Below, in pieces: positions 35,208 to 47,700 of a stretch of DNA of 64,000 nucleotides. Under the pieces are notes generated by a model. That model saw only the letters and a list, made by a program, of their open reading frames with translations. It ran no database searches and was not told the DNA's origin. The DNA lies in contig MCFE01000129.1 of the NCBI GenBank assembly GCA_002104905.1, positions 96,098 to 160,097 of the forward strand. Direction: 5' to 3'. Every line of letters begins with the position of its first letter. The stretch's first letter is position 1. The translations under genes and the position numbers were made by a program. The DNA is from Basidiobolus meristosporus CBS 931.73. Its lineage: Eukaryota; Basidiobolomycota; Basidiobolomycetes; Basidiobolales; Basidiobolaceae.

Positions 35208-37271
35208 TCAGACGATGCTGATTTGATGCTCTTCATGGCCCCGAGTATTCTCCTTCTCCAATGTATTCTGGCGATAGAGTTGTGGGATTTGATCAGCACA
35301 TTTTACAGCTTCGCTGACGGTTAAATGTACATAGCGATGCTCTCCTTCTGGGGGATCTTCGGGAGCGCGAGTAAAGCCTGCACCTTCAAGACGAGAGAAT
35401 ACTTCCGGTTGGAGGCCGACAAAATGAAGTTCGAATAGCGGATTTCCGGAGTATTCTATTAGCTGAGTCTTGAGGTCACGTAACGCTTGTATCCCTGAAG
35501 AGTCTATATGGTTTGTTCCGCTACATTCTAGAATAACCGACTTGAGGTACGGATAAGTGGCTTGCTGCTCCTTCTCCATCATCTTCTCCGGTACCTCGTG
35601 CCCATCCTCATCCAAGGGCTGGTTGGTTACCGGAAGTATTGTATGAAAGTTATTACGCATTCTTGAGATTCGAGCCTCCTGGTCATCCGACCACACCCGG
35701 TCGGCCCAGGAGGAGGGGAGCTCGGTGGAAGAGTCTGTGGCAATATAGACAGCGTTGAGGACCTTGCCCTTGAAATATTCGGCGTTCAGAAAACTGATGG
35801 ATTCCGATAGTCGGAAGATAATAACGCCGTCGGGTGGTGCAGAAGCACGGATTTTGGCATTGGCACGATCAGCATACACGCCGTCCATGCCTTCGACTGG
35901 GCCAATCATCTGCCAGTTAGGGCGGGCGATGCGGTGAAGACTGATGAGGAGGGTGAAGCCGACAGCCACCTCAATTCCAGTCTGAATATTCGTAAAAAGA
36001 GTGACAAAAAATGCCAACAGCGAGGCAATCATGTCAGTTGCCTGGATTTTCCACAACCTCCAGAATGTCTTGTAGCCCACAATAAGCGTGTAGATACTGG
36101 TCATGATGATCGCGGCCAGACTAGCCTTTGGCACATAATAAATCAAGGGTGGTAGAAAGTTGAGAGAGAAGATGACGATAACCCCAGTGATGATTCCGCT
36201 CAATGGGGTTTTGACACCTGACTGCGAGTTGACGGCAGTTCGGGAAAGAGCTCCTGGGCAGAGATACGAAGAAAAAAAGGAATTCGTTATGTTGCAGATA
36301 CCCAGACTGATCAGCTCCTGGCTGCCGTCCACTTTATAATGGTTTTGTCGGCCGTAGGTTCGAGCAGCAGCAAAATGCTCCAGTATGGCAACCAATCCCC
36401 CGATGATCGAGGGGCCGAGAACGTCGGAAAAGATAGACGAGCTAAGGTTAGGAAGGGTTGGTTTGGGGAGACCGGTGGGAATGGTGCCGACCAAGAGAAT
36501 TCGATCCTCGCCGAAAGCAACATGCATGATGTAAGCAGCAAGTGTGAAGATGATCACACAAACGGCATTGCGGCCAACACCGAGAACCTTGACCGCGGGG
36601 TGGATGTAGCCGAACCTATCTGCGATGTACTTCAGGGACATCAAGAAGGCGATGGATACAAACCCTACGATGGCGTCTTCGTATCTGGTCCTCCCGAGTG
36701 CGGAGAAGATCGATTTTAGCACAGTGTGGATCGGCCCTTGAACAACGACTCCTTTGATCCCCAGCAGTGAAGGTATTTGACTAACCAAAATGGTGATGGC
36801 AGCGCCTGAGGTGAAACCGAGTGTAACGGGCGAGGAGATTAAATCCATGATGATGCCCAATCGCAATATCCCCAAGATAAGACAGAAGCACCCGGACAGA
36901 AAGGCCATAGTGATGGCAGCAACAACTGGGTCCTGGCCTTTTTCTACGATGTCTTTCAGTGCCACACCAACATAGAGGGAAACAATTGCCGAGGGCCCTA
37001 TAGTGACATCTTTCGATGTGCCAAAAAGACAGTATAGCATCACGCCCAGGAACGACGAGTACAGCCCGTACTGAACTGGAAGAGTGGCAAGCGAGGCATA
37101 GGCCAGAGCTTGTGGGACCACCATGATGCCCACGGTTAGCCCTGCAATCACATCCCCAAGTAGCCACTTTCTGTTATATCTTGGAAGCCAGGAGATAATG
37201 GGCAGGAAGCGCTTGGCGAGGTGCTTAGCATCAATATTCTGCACTCTCTTTCGTACCTCGTGAGTGAACAT
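35208..37271 (-). CDS. SulP-family sulfate permease with STAS domain
   Basis: A single exon of 687 residues, matching the size of fungal high-affinity sulfate permeases (yeast SUL1/SUL2, Neurospora cys-14). It should import sulfate, coupled to protons, across the plasma membrane. The membrane part (about 35-450) shows the SulP signature (VPQALAYASLATLPVQYGLY, then GTSKDVTIGPSAIVSL) and roughly a dozen hydrophobic helices. The C-terminal STAS domain (about 500-660) includes the ILECSGTNHIDSSGIQAL strand-loop-helix. The protein looks intact. It faces MET2 across 1.7 kb. Fungal sulfate permeases are usually induced by sulfur starvation through a bZIP factor. I saw no convincing site for one, only a TATA-like box about 205 bp upstream. 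The substrate could extend to related oxyanions. Confidence 0.95.
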   Translation of the reverse strand: MFTHEVRKRVQNIDAKHLAKRFLPIISWLPRYNRKWLLGDVIAGLTVGIMVVPQALAYASLATLPVQYGLYSSFLGVMLYCLFGTSKDVTIGPSAIVSLYVGVALKDIVEKGQDPVVAAITMAFLSGCFCLILGILRLGIIMDLISSPVTLGFTSGAAITILVSQIPSLLGIKGVVVQGPIHTVLKSIFSALGRTRYEDAIVGFVSIAFLMSLKYIADRFGYIHPAVKVLGVGRNAVCVIIFTLAAYIMHVAFGEDRILLVGTIPTGLPKPTLPNLSSSIFSDVLGPSIIGGLVAILEHFAAARTYGRQNHYKVDGSQELISLGICNITNSFFSSYLCPGALSRTAVNSQSGVKTPLSGIITGVIVIFSLNFLPPLIYYVPKASLAAIIMTSIYTLIVGYKTFWRLWKIQATDMIASLLAFFVTLFTNIQTGIEVAVGFTLLISLHRIARPNWQMIGPVEGMDGVYADRANAKIRASAPPDGVIIFRLSESISFLNAEYFKGKVLNAVYIATDSSTELPSSWADRVWSDDQEARISRMRNNFHTILPVTNQPLDEDGHEVPEKMMEKEQQATYPYLKSVILECSGTNHIDSSGIQALRDLKTQLIEYSGNPLFELHFVGLQPEVFSRLEGAGFTRAPEDPPEGEHRYVHLTVSEAVKCADQIPQLYRQNTLEKENTRGHEEHQISIV

Positions 37272-39881
37272 GTCTCTACTATCGACAAGAAAGATGGAGA
37301 AAGGTATAGAAGTGAAGGAAAGCCGTGCAAAAGCACCACCTGGAGGTAGTTAGAGTAAGAGAGTGAACGGGCGGGAAGTAGTTGAAAGCGAGTGGGCAGG
37401 CAAAGGGCGCCGAGATCTAATGGAGTTATCGAAGCAGTCAAATGGGCAGATGCAGAAGCCACCATTTTTATCGGCTTTATATATCAGGTGGTCGAGTCCG
37501 ATTCGCCCAAAATACTTTGTTTGGTGATATCTACCCTTCCATCCAGAGTACTTCTAGATATAGTAACTCATTTAAAAGTGTTACAAAACTTGGATGCACA
37601 TGATCTTAAACTTATGATCTGGAGTGGACGTGGCGATTGCGCTTCGACTTCTGATTGACTTCTCCCGGTGCTTGAAACATATGGCAACGGCACTTTCAGA
37701 GGTGCGCTACGGGCCCATCCGAGGTCCAGCCAGCAAATTACAAATGTAGGCCGTCGCTCAGATAGACCCTACATCGTGACCTGCCAAACCATTCCCAGGG
37801 CTGCCGTAAGGCCAGACACTAGCATCCCGTTCCCAACGCCAGTCGACTGTTAGTGACTTTGTGGCATGAACTTTGTCTCACTTCCTTCCTATTAGCATGA
37901 CGTAAAAGCGCGAGATTTCGGTCTCGCATAGATGGGCTTTTCCAAGCGGGATCTACCAAAGAGAGTGTCAAAACCATTCAAACATTAATCAACGTTCACA
38001 ACATTAATTAGTTGCAGCTGGATCCTTGTAGAACTCAGCAAGGCTTTTCATCAGGCCTATGCCCGGAATTGATCTAAGAATTGATCGGCTTGGGAAATTT
38101 CCATCACCAATATGGATGTAGGACATGAAATCATAAATTAATCGTAAATCATGAGTCTTCTGTGGTTAATGAAAAGCCAGTTGCGCAGGTTATTTGTGAC
38201 AAACCAAGAGAGCTGAGCGCCGCAGAGCTCATTAAAAATGCAAGGGTGAGGTGAGGAGTCGTTAATGAGTTCTGCTGTATCATGTGGAACTTGGTGTTAC
38301 CATCAGATTGTACAGATTATTTCTCCACCTGAAGAGTTTATTCTGCTGATTGCATTGTCGCACAGTAATTTTTTGCAAGGTAAGACTTTCCACGATATTG
38401 ACATCATTCCCTTGAGTATTTCAATATTTCAATGAGATGCCAGGTCGTGTTTTTCTTCCTTCAGGAATGTTACAGCGCTATGTTTAACGGAATCTCGGAA
38501 AATTTGGGCTCCCAGATAGGCGTGCATAGTGATTGCATCGCAAATAAACCTATTCCTTTGTACGAGAACATCCATTGCACAACTGCACGAGCACTTCATT
38601 TATCCAATGACACCCATATTCGCCCTCCACACCATACACAACTAAATACGTATTGTGGAGGGGCGCAAAGGCGATAGAGTGCCAAGGTTCGAAGTCTAAG
38701 TAACTATGCAGTTGAGAACATCTTATCTTTCATGCCATGAATATTTTATGCACCAGCTCGTCTGGTAGAGGCATGAAGAGGTCATTGATTACACATCCAC
38801 AAACAATAAGCGATTTTACAAGTTAGTGAGCACATATGGGTTCATTCACCACGGGTGTTCTTTCGTTGAAATGTGGGATGCTGATGATTAATATGTACAT
38901 TTCCAGGAACTTGAGTTTGTAACGAGGAAACAATGCGCAAACAACCTACATACTGATTAGCGAGTGAAGGGTTTAATGATAGCACTTGCACCACCTAATT
39001 AATAGTAAAAATTTTGGATTTAATAATTCCTAATCGATGATCATATATAATATATACGAAATCAATATTACCTTTTGAAGTGAAAGAAGTTGAGAACTCT
39101 GAAGTTCGAATACTGAATTGCTGGCCAATAAGTCAACAAGGGTATTGTTCACTTTGGAATTGCCCTCCGAATAACACCGGGCTGAGATTTAGAAGATTGA
39201 TCATGGAATTGTGATAAGGTAGGCCTGAGTACACTGTTGTTTGAACAGGTGTTGAGTTTTGGGCGGCTTTCGAATTCTCTTTTCAGTGTTTACACCATAA
39301 TTATTCATGTGTATGTTTTGAGTAGTTCTCTAGAATCTCCCAGCTATGGTAAGAAGGTGAGTTACCGATGGTATATGCCAATTTCCAGGATACTATCCAT
39401 TTTCCTGGCTTCTCACGTAATAATCTTTGAAGCCTCAATTGTCAGCAGATAGATTGAAGCGAGAGGGGATTTTTATCGGTTACCCACATGAGGTCTTTCA
39501 TGCAGCCATTTTAATAGCTTGAGCGATGTACCGACCTTTCTCAACAGAATGTCTTCAGATGGATCTCTGGATTCATTCCAATATCAAAGGATATTGGATA
39601 CATATAGCCTACCCTTGCATGCAGGAGAATACAGAATGGGAATAATGCCCAAATGCCAACATGGAGAGGTGTATCAAGAATGCATGGATCGTAGGTTGTA
39701 AGGGGAGGATAGTAATTACAAAATGCCAGGTGGAGCAGCGAGAGCCTAGGATGACTGAGGTTAAAATCCATTGGCCGTTTACCTAAATTAGGAATCAACG
39801 CTGAAGAAGTTTTGTGTATCATGCAGTTACATTCGTTGGAAGTGTCCGCTGTTGGCTTGAGCTATTTGATACCCATTCGTC
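37272..39881. other. Intergenic, no supported gene
   Basis: The first 250 bp are the permease promoter. The rest has only unrecognised short frames and AT-rich stretches (38990-39075). It is the longest stretch without a recognised gene on this side of gene space. Confidence 0.45.
37475..37483 (-). promoter_or_regulatory. TATA-like box of the sulfate permease gene
   Basis: TATATAAAG on the minus strand lies about 205 bp upstream of the permease ATG, which implies a leader of moderate length. Confidence 0.4.
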
Positions 39882-40400
39882 TCAGCACTCAGAATCAAGA
39901 GTGAAATGAAGCTCCAACTGTTTTGAATCACGATTAGCGACGGTAAATACATTGAATGCAACAGTGTCACCGATCTGAAAGCTCTTCTTCAATATCGTCT
40001 GGTCCGTGCCATGGTTGCCAGGGCTCACGGACGAGCGAAGGAAAGAAGGCGGAGAGAATCGAAGTATTAGACGTTCCAATTTGAAAATGGGTGATGTGTA
40101 GAATGCCCGGGCGTAGTGAACTAACAGCGAGTCAGGATCCAGTCCTTTGGTTATTGACAGCCGTGAGGCAGGCATTCGGAGCTGGAATGTATCCCGATAG
40201 TATTGTGGATGGTTTTGAGGGGCAGAGTCAGGTGCTTGGAAACGCTTGGACGTGTTTATTAGGCTCCAGTTGGGCCCACTTGCTAGGGAGTGGATTCTAC
40301 CTAGTGCTCTACCATAGAAGTACGCAATCGCAGATAGGGTACCGACGGACGCTGTGGATACAGTAAACAAAGGAGTTAAGAGTAGTCGTGAGTATGCCAT
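39882..40400 (-). CDS. Hypothetical protein with one N-terminal membrane segment
   Basis: 172 residues in a single frame with an ATG. Residues 6-30 are hydrophobic (LLLTPLFTVSTASVGTLSAIAYFYG) and could be a membrane anchor or a weak signal peptide. The remainder is soluble-looking, with a HYARAFYTSPIFKLERLIL segment and C-terminal strands (VAFNVFTVANRDSKQLELHF) like a small beta domain. I do not recognise the family, though composition supports a real gene. The opposite strand carries a shadow frame at 40091-40366, less protein-like. Confidence 0.6.
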   Translation of the reverse strand: MAYSRLLLTPLFTVSTASVGTLSAIAYFYGRALGRIHSLASGPNWSLINTSKRFQAPDSAPQNHPQYYRDTFQLRMPASRLSITKGLDPDSLLVHYARAFYTSPIFKLERLILRFSPPSFLRSSVSPGNHGTDQTILKKSFQIGDTVAFNVFTVANRDSKQLELHFTLDSEC

Positions 40401-42193
40401 TTCGAATGTGGTTAGTCTCTCTATTGTAGCCCTTATAAACAGGAAGGAATGCCATCCTAATTCACCCGATCAATGTGAGCAGGTTTGAGTCTTGGCCCAC
40501 CAGTTGCAAAGATTCCGGGGATACTTTTGCCGGCGAGGCAGGCGTCGTATTATAGAAGTGGCCATACGGTAAATGCTTATTACTGTCTACAATCAACATC
40601 AATAGTTTTTCGAAGTTGTTGCGCGTGTGTTGCTCATCATTTCCAACTGTTTGTTAGATTCTGTACTGTAGTCTCGTAATGAGGAACCAACGATTTGCAG
40701 TTCCATCTATCCCGACCTTTGGCATACTCCGTCCGTAGCAGCCCCAGTCTGGACCAAATTACAAATCAATTCCCTAATCGGGTTTAAGCTTATATGTACA
40801 ATGACTACAGTGACTGTGGATGGGTCAACGTGGAGTCTTGATTTTAAGCTAATCGTTGCCAATGATATTGCCGAGCGTTAATGAAGGACATGCTATCACT
40901 AATATGCGTGGTTCTAGTGCTGGTACACAATACTTGAGATACGTATATAACGATACATACACTAGGCGCATTAATACGGTTGTCATGAAAGTGAGAACAC
41001 CACGTTCAAATTAATTTGTTCAATAGAATAGGGTTTGCTGGCGTTTTGAGTAAACCAGCATTCAAAAAATCTGTCCCATTTATCAAATCGCATCTCCAAA
41101 ATTGGTAAGTAAACATTTGACTAAGCGTGGTGAAAGGGTACAGGTGTGAGATTCTGTCAGATGCAGCTCACTTTGGTAAATGGCAACACATGGTTTGTTC
41201 TAAGTGTTCAATAGTAGCTTTAATCGTTCTTTGAGTAGTTCCTCATCCTGTACCTACTACAAGTATCAAACTATTCTTCGCTTCAGGATTATACCTAAAG
41301 TGATCATATATTCGTACCTTCTATCGAATTGAATATGCAGCAGACAATCACATGTAGGGGAATTTGAGTCTTGAAAGTGACATCCAGTCTACAAGAATAC
41401 TCTTACATGCTCACTTACTGATACTTAATGGCGCTCGGATGTTTTCAACGCAGATTTGTAAAGATTATTAACTGGTGCAAAAAGATTGGCATGCTAATCC
41501 ACATTGAAAATCCGATACATGTTATTCGCCTTTTTAACAATCAACGTATGTTCTTTTTAATACAACATTTTGGTCGACAAAAATATCTTTTCAAACTTTT
41601 TTTATCTCAGATACAAAATTAATTTAAAACTTTTTGGTTTGGCAAAAATATTTTTAAAAAACTTTTTAAGTATCTGAACAATCCCACTGAGAACATTATA
41701 AGATAGGCCTGATGCCACACTACCGGTGAATAAAGTGGCAGCATTCTCTTCATCATTGTTCTACAATTTGGTTCGTTGTCGACACACTATAAATACTACC
41801 GTTGGATACAGATAAATCTAGGAATCTGATGGAGAGTTACACACTGTTGAGTGTTAAATTCAATATCGCAGTTCTTGACAACGAGTTAATATGCCATTTT
41901 TAAGTCACTTACAATCAAAATAATGGGGAAATGTAGGCACTAACAGTCATATCATCCGAAGCTTTACCCGGAAATTATCCGCGCAACGCTCACTAATTCC
42001 AATTTCCTACCTTGTGCCATTGTGCTAGTGTGCCAGTATTAGATTTTATCATATTAATGCCACCGTATTGAGATCATGTACTATATTAGGTCATATTGAT
42101 TCTACCGTGTAGGCCAGTTGATATTCCTCAGAATTCCATTGTGCAATTAAGTTTCTATAAAATGCCGCTGGTTGCAGGTCACTGCTATGTATC
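40401..42193. other. Intergenic, no supported gene
   Basis: AT-rich. Two imperfect ~45-bp copies (41571-41611 and 41632-41674) share the pattern CAAAAATAT, then AAACTTTTT, then TATCT. No coding frame has a recognisable domain. Confidence 0.45.
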
Positions 42194-42619
42194 ATGTGTA
42201 GAGCTCTTCTATTACTTTTCATACTTACTTTTACATACAAGGCTTTCGGTCAGTCTACTAATGGTACTGACAATGCTAGCTGTATCTTGGACCCTAAGCC
42301 GGGCACCACATGGAGCACCAATTTTGGCTACGTAGCTTGGAATAAGTCTGAAAGCTGCACCTTGGGCCCAGTACTCTCTTTTTCATTGATGTCCAAGGGA
42401 GTTCCGCAAATAGTAGGTCCGAGTATGGCTGTCTCTCCGGGACAGTCAGGCCAATTCAACATTACATTAACTGATGGTCTATCCGGACCACTCCTTGTAA
42501 CATCATCATCTGGAAACATTACTATAGATGTTAACATCCAGAGGTCTACAGCCCAAGTCATTGGATATTCGTTAGTTTTATTATGTCTAAGCTTGCTACT
42601 CCATGGGTTCACTATCTAG
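42194..42619 (+). CDS. Small secreted, probably GPI-anchored surface protein
   Basis: 141 residues. A clear signal peptide (about 1-19, MCRALLLLFILTFTYKAFG) is followed by a small domain rich in Ser, Gly and Asn with several N-glycosylation sequons (NGT, NAS, NKS, NIT). The hydrophobic C-terminus (VIGYSLVLLCLSLLLHGFTI) follows a small-residue stretch, the pattern of a GPI signal. It resembles in layout the Kre9-like protein at 29603-30284, but the hallmark motif is not clear. It is the last host gene before the retroelement-built chromosome end. Confidence 0.72.
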   Translation: MCRALLLLFILTFTYKAFGQSTNGTDNASCILDPKPGTTWSTNFGYVAWNKSESCTLGPVLSFSLMSKGVPQIVGPSMAVSPGQSGQFNITLTDGLSGPLLVTSSSGNITIDVNIQRSTAQVIGYSLVLLCLSLLLHGFTI

Positions 42620-42739
42620 CACTTACCCTAAAAAGATACTATACTTAAAAGCAGTTCTGAACTTCCTCCTGCTTATCATCCTACTGAAATCTGTTGTATG
42701 TTGACCTAGGAATTTGGTTGCAAAGTGGATATATATTAA

Positions 42740-43924
42740 AATATTGCTAACAGGTGAAACTGTTATTTTCATAACCTGAAATGAGGAATCCAGGCACTTC
42801 AAAGGCAGTTTTTTAGGGTGAAGGTGTTGTAGTAAGGGCTAGAAGAGGTTTGAAGAGTAGGAGGTGGGGCATGCAGCTCACTTGTGAGTAAAAGAAGCAG
42901 GAGGTAAGCATGGGGAGGGAAAGCTCCTAGTTGAGATAAATCTTTGTTTTGCTAAGTTAGTACAAAGCTACCAAAGCCAGATAAGTGTTACTGAGTCTCA
43001 GAAGCTATTAATCTAACTTAAACTTTACTTCTTAAGAGATATTGTACTGAATAAAATGAATGTCAACTTGGGAAAAGAGAAAACTGAGGCAACTTGCAGG
43101 AATCATAAAGAGTTACAGAGGGCAAGTCACCATTATGGTGAAATCTTATTTTCTAAGTAGTTGCAAGAATTGCCAAAACAAATAAATAAAGAAGCATCTA
43201 ACAGTGTATGAATCTCTCATGTAAACAATCCAACCAAGACTTTTTTCTTTAACAATATTGCACCAAATCAAATGAAGCTGTTCTGGAGAGAAGAGAATGC
43301 CAAGGGATTTGGGGCAACTACAAGCTCAAAGTGATGTTGATCTACACAGCAGATATTTCAGCAAAAGCCTGGAATCCAATTGTCTGGAAAGGTGTGTGAA
43401 ATTTCATGTTACTTGGCCTAAGTGCATCAAGGTGATCAAGGGTCCTTATGAGAGACAATTTGCTCCTTAGGAGGAAAGAAAGTCACAAAGTATTTGATGG
43501 GAACTTTTATTGCAGCCTAGACTAAGATACAAGCAAAGAAGCCAGCAGGAATATAGGTCCCTTTTACAATAACTCTAAACTAGACTCAAAGCAGTATCCC
43601 AAAGTACAGCAAAGCTTGGAGATACATTAAAGTGGAGTAAAGCAGCCTGTGCATTATAGAAGTCATCAAGAAAGTTGGTAGCAGCAGATGAAGGAGAGTT
43701 TGGGACAAGTAAGATAAATCTTGTGAGAACAGTTTTCTCAAGAGGACAGTTTAATAGAGAGGTTAGTCAGGAAATTTCTCATAGTTGTGTTCAAGGCAGT
43801 TCCAGCTGAAAATGTTGTGGACATTCTCAGAAAACTCCTTTGCAATACTTATGAGAAGTACTATGGCCAGAGTTTGATGGTTGATAAGCCTCATGTCTAT
43901 ATGATTTGGCAAGTGGGTCAGGGG
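42740..43924 (-). repeat. Fossil tails of telomeric LINEs, deepest layer of the chromosome end
   Basis: Four decayed copies of the 3' tail found at the chromosome end occur in the same orientation, near 42748, 42908, 43112 and 43458. The 43112 copy keeps the hairpin with a changed loop (TCACC-ATTAT-GGTGA) and the downstream AAATAAAGAAGC. The 42908 copy keeps GGGGAGGGAAAG and AAATCTTTGTTTTG. The 43458 copy keeps AGTCAC and AAAGAAGCCAGC. The 42748 copy is the weakest (AACAGGTGAAACTGTTATTTTC). Perfect TTAGGG has mostly decayed to TTAGG or GAGGG. No coding remains. Confidence 0.6.
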
Positions 43925-44183
43925 AAGAAAAGTAACTAAGTGGTGAAGTCCTTATTCACTTATGACAAATAACTAAAGAACCCAAGTTAATCTGAAGTTA
44001 TTCCTAGAAAGCTAGGTCTGAGAGATATCTTCCTGGTAAGCCAGTTCTGAGAGTTGAGAAGCTGAGTGTTACTGCATTTCCTTGTTAGCTATGTCCTGGA
44101 GAGGCCTCCTGGAAAGCCAGGCCTGAGAAGTGAGAACCTAAGTATATCTGAGGTGAGTTGTACTGGTTTGCAGTAGCTGAATC
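43925..44183 (-). mobile_element. Decayed SINE copy, cut by the copia element
   Basis: It matches the 3' part of the SINE at 58711-59237 over its whole length. Substitutions include the tail hairpin (TCACC to TAACT) and one stem of the internal hairpin array. The matching stops where the copia LTR begins at 44184, so copia inserted into this copy. Confidence 0.85.
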
Positions 44184-44530
44184 TGTTGTAAGAGTCATGG
44201 AGATATTGGAAGTGATCTGGAGAACAAGTACATTATATGCTTTGATTGAATGATTGATTGAATGTAAAAGTAGTATTTATACTTATACATGGTCTTGGCA
44301 TAACAAGCATGTAGAATAGGCTTAGGAAGGTCCCAAGAACATGTGTGCAAAGTTTGAGGCTGTTTGGACAACTTTGAGAGCATCATGTTCTGGGTACCTG
44401 GTATTTTGGTGAAAATATTCCAAGTAAATTCCAACAAGGAATTTGATCAGTGTTCTCTAGTATTTGAAGGTAATGATCTAAGTGACTAGGTTAGGTGAAT
44501 ATTTAGGTGGAATTACAAACTTTTACAACA
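44184..44530 (-). repeat. 3' LTR of the truncated copia element
   Basis: 347 bp, TGTT to ACAACA, clearly related to the 349-bp LTRs at 4652 and 7614 but much diverged. A polypurine-like tract (GAGTGGGAA on the minus strand) adjoins it at 44531. Confidence 0.85.
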
Positions 44531-44799
44531 TTCCCACTCAGCTAAATGTTTTTACTGACTAGTCTTAATTTTGACCTACAATATTCAAACTTGTCTCTAG
44601 CTAATGGTTTGGTGAATATGTATGCAATCACTTCATCTGAAGGACAGTAAGCTAAGCTAACTAAGTTATTCTCTATAGCTTCACATATGAAACAATGTCT
44701 AATATCTATGTGCTTAGTTCTAGTATGAAAAGTAGGATTTCTATCTAATTATATACATCCTTGATTATCTTGAAATAAAGTAGTGGGCATTTTTTGACA

Positions 44800-47700
44800 T
44801 TAGCCTAAATCTGTAAAAAGCCTTCTTAACCACATTGCTTCTTTTGTAGCTTCCCGGGCTGCCATATACTCTACCTCTGTGGTAGAAAGTGCTACAGTTG
44901 GTTGCTTTCTTAAATTCCATGAAATTGCTCCTTGACAGTGAAGAAAGGTGTATCCTGTGGTGGATCTTGTGTCTTCAAAATTTTGTCCCCAATCAGCATC
45001 AGAATATCCCACAAGATCCTGCTCTGAATCCTTATAAGTGTATCTTAAGCAGACATCAGCAGCTCCTTTTAGGTATCTGAAAATCCGCTTAACAACTTCA
45101 ACATGATCAGATCATAGTTCTGATTATGCTGGCTGACTACTCCCATTGAGTATGAGATATCTGGTCTTGTTCCAAGCATGAGATACATTAGACTGCTGAC
45201 TATAGATTGATAAGGAAAGTCAGGGCTTTCAGATGGCCCCAAGCTCTCTTGATTTGGTTGAGTTTTGACCAAGTTAAGGTTTGTCTCCATTGGGGTAGCT
45301 GCTGGTTTACAGTCTTCCAATTGATTTTTCTTTAGATATCTTGAATATACTTGGATTGGCTTAGGGTGATAGTCTGGCTACTTCTGTCTATGGAGAACTT
45401 TATCCCTAAGTAGTAACTGAGTTCTCCTAGATTGGACATCTTGAACTCTCTAGATAGGCTGGATTTAGACTCTTCCAATGTTGATTGGTTGTTGGTGGCT
45501 ATAATAAGATTATCCACATATAGAGCTAATAGAGCTGGATTTGCTCTATCTGGCTTGTAGTATATAATATAGTTAGCATTACTCCTTTTGAAACTCAAAG
45601 ATTCCAAATAAGAATCTATCTTGCAATTCCAGGCCCTTGGTGATTGTGTGAGACCATATAGAGATTTTTTAAGCTTGCAGACCAAATGGGGGTTATCTTG
45701 GCCAAAAAACCCATCAGGCTGGTCCATATACATGTCCTCATCAAGTTCTTCCTTCAAAAATGCAGTTTTACATCCATCCAATATATAAAAAACTTGTATT
45801 TGGCTGTAATAACCAATATCAATCTGATGGAATTAAACTTGGCTACCAGTGCAAAGGTCTCAGTATAGTCAAGTAATTTTGCTTGAGAGTATCCTTTGGC
45901 CACAAGTCTTGCTTTGTATCTTTCAATTGTACCATTAGCCTTGTATTTTGTCTTAAAGACCCATCTGCACCCAATTGATTTTTGGTTGATTGGTAATTTG
46001 GCCAAGTCCCAAGTTTGATTTTCCATCAGGGCCTGATATTCCTCAGTCATTGCAGATCTCCAAAACTTTGTCTGAGGGCTATTTAGGGCCTCTTTTACAG
46101 TCTGGGGCTCATCAATATGGACTGAATAGGTATAGGCTAAGTTTGTGCCCTCATTGATATAGTAATTTGGGCTATTTCTTGTCCGATTTGATCTCCGGGC
46201 ATTTGGTACTGGAATGATCACTTCTGGGATATTCCTGGGCACTGATTCTGGCTGAACCACAGTTGTAGAGTCCTCTGGAGTGAAAAAATTTCATTGTTTT
46301 GCTCTGATTCAATCCTGACAATTGGTGGACTTGAGATCAAATTTTTGTCATCATCTGATGTTGTTTTTTGTGAAAGTTTCAAAATTTTCATCAAACAACG
46401 CATCCCTGGACTTGATCAGCTTCTTTGCTTTGGTATTGTAGAGTCTGTATGCCTTACTCTCATTGCAGTAGCCCAAAAATATACATTTTACACTTTTTGG
46501 CTCAAATTTTGACTGATTTCCAGCCAGTTTTTTGGCATATGCTGTACACCCAAATATTCTTAGATGTTCTGCACTTGGTCTGTGTCAATACCATGCTTCA
46601 AATGGAGTAGAATCACAAAGTATTCTGTTATAACTCCTATTTTTAAGGTATACAGCAGTGGCAACTGATTCCGCCAAAAATTATAGGATAATTTTTGATC
46701 ATGGATCATAGATCTTGCCATATCAATTATTGATCTGTTAGCTGGTTCTGCTACTCCATTTTGCTGTGGGGAGTATGGTACAGTGGTCTCTTGCTTTATC
46801 CCATAAATTTTGCAGAAGTGGATGAAGAGTTTTGAGGTATACTCTCCACCATTGTCAGAGCGTATTTTCTTGATTTTTTCACCAGTTTCTCTCTCCACCA
46901 TGGCTTTAAACTCCCTGAACTTAGACAGAGCTTTTTCCTTTCTCTCCATGAAGTAGACCCATGTGTATCTTGTATAATCATCAATAAAAGTGATTAAGTA
47001 CTTCATCCCGCCTAAGGATAAATTTTGCATAGGTCCACACAGATCTGAGTGAATTAGATCTAATTTTTTCTTAGTTTTGATTAACCCAGAGCTCTTGAAT
47101 GGTTGTATGGCTTGTTTCCCATATATGCAGACTTCACAGTGCTCCAAATTAGCTGGGGGATCAATTTTTACTCCAGAAATTAGCTGATCTTTGATCATTT
47201 TACGCAAATAATCAAAATTGATGTGTCCAAATCTCCTGTGCCAAAGCATTGGTGTTTCTTCATTTAAGTTACTTATATTGGCTTCCAGATATGATGGAAT
47301 ATAAGTCAACTTGTATAGATTCTGATCTCTGATGCCTGAAGCAATATGGGTACCATTTTGATCAGTGATCCTGCATCCAGAATTGTCAAAACTGAAAACA
47401 AGTCCTTCTGCTGTGGCCTTGCTTACAGAGAGTAGGTTCTTGGCTATTTCTGGTACATAGAGTACTTCTTTAAAGGTCAGTGAATGGCTTCCTTCACTGC
47501 TTCTAAGGTTTACTTGGATAGTTCCTTCTCCCACTGCATCAAGTGTTCTATCATCACCCATGAAAACCTTCTTAATTGGAATTTCTTGATATTGGGTAAA
47601 GAGTTCATTTTGGTGTGTAAAGTGTTGAGATGCTCCAGAGTCAATATACCACGTCTGAGAATCCTTGTTTGTGGTCATATTTAGTGCAGATATGAATAGT

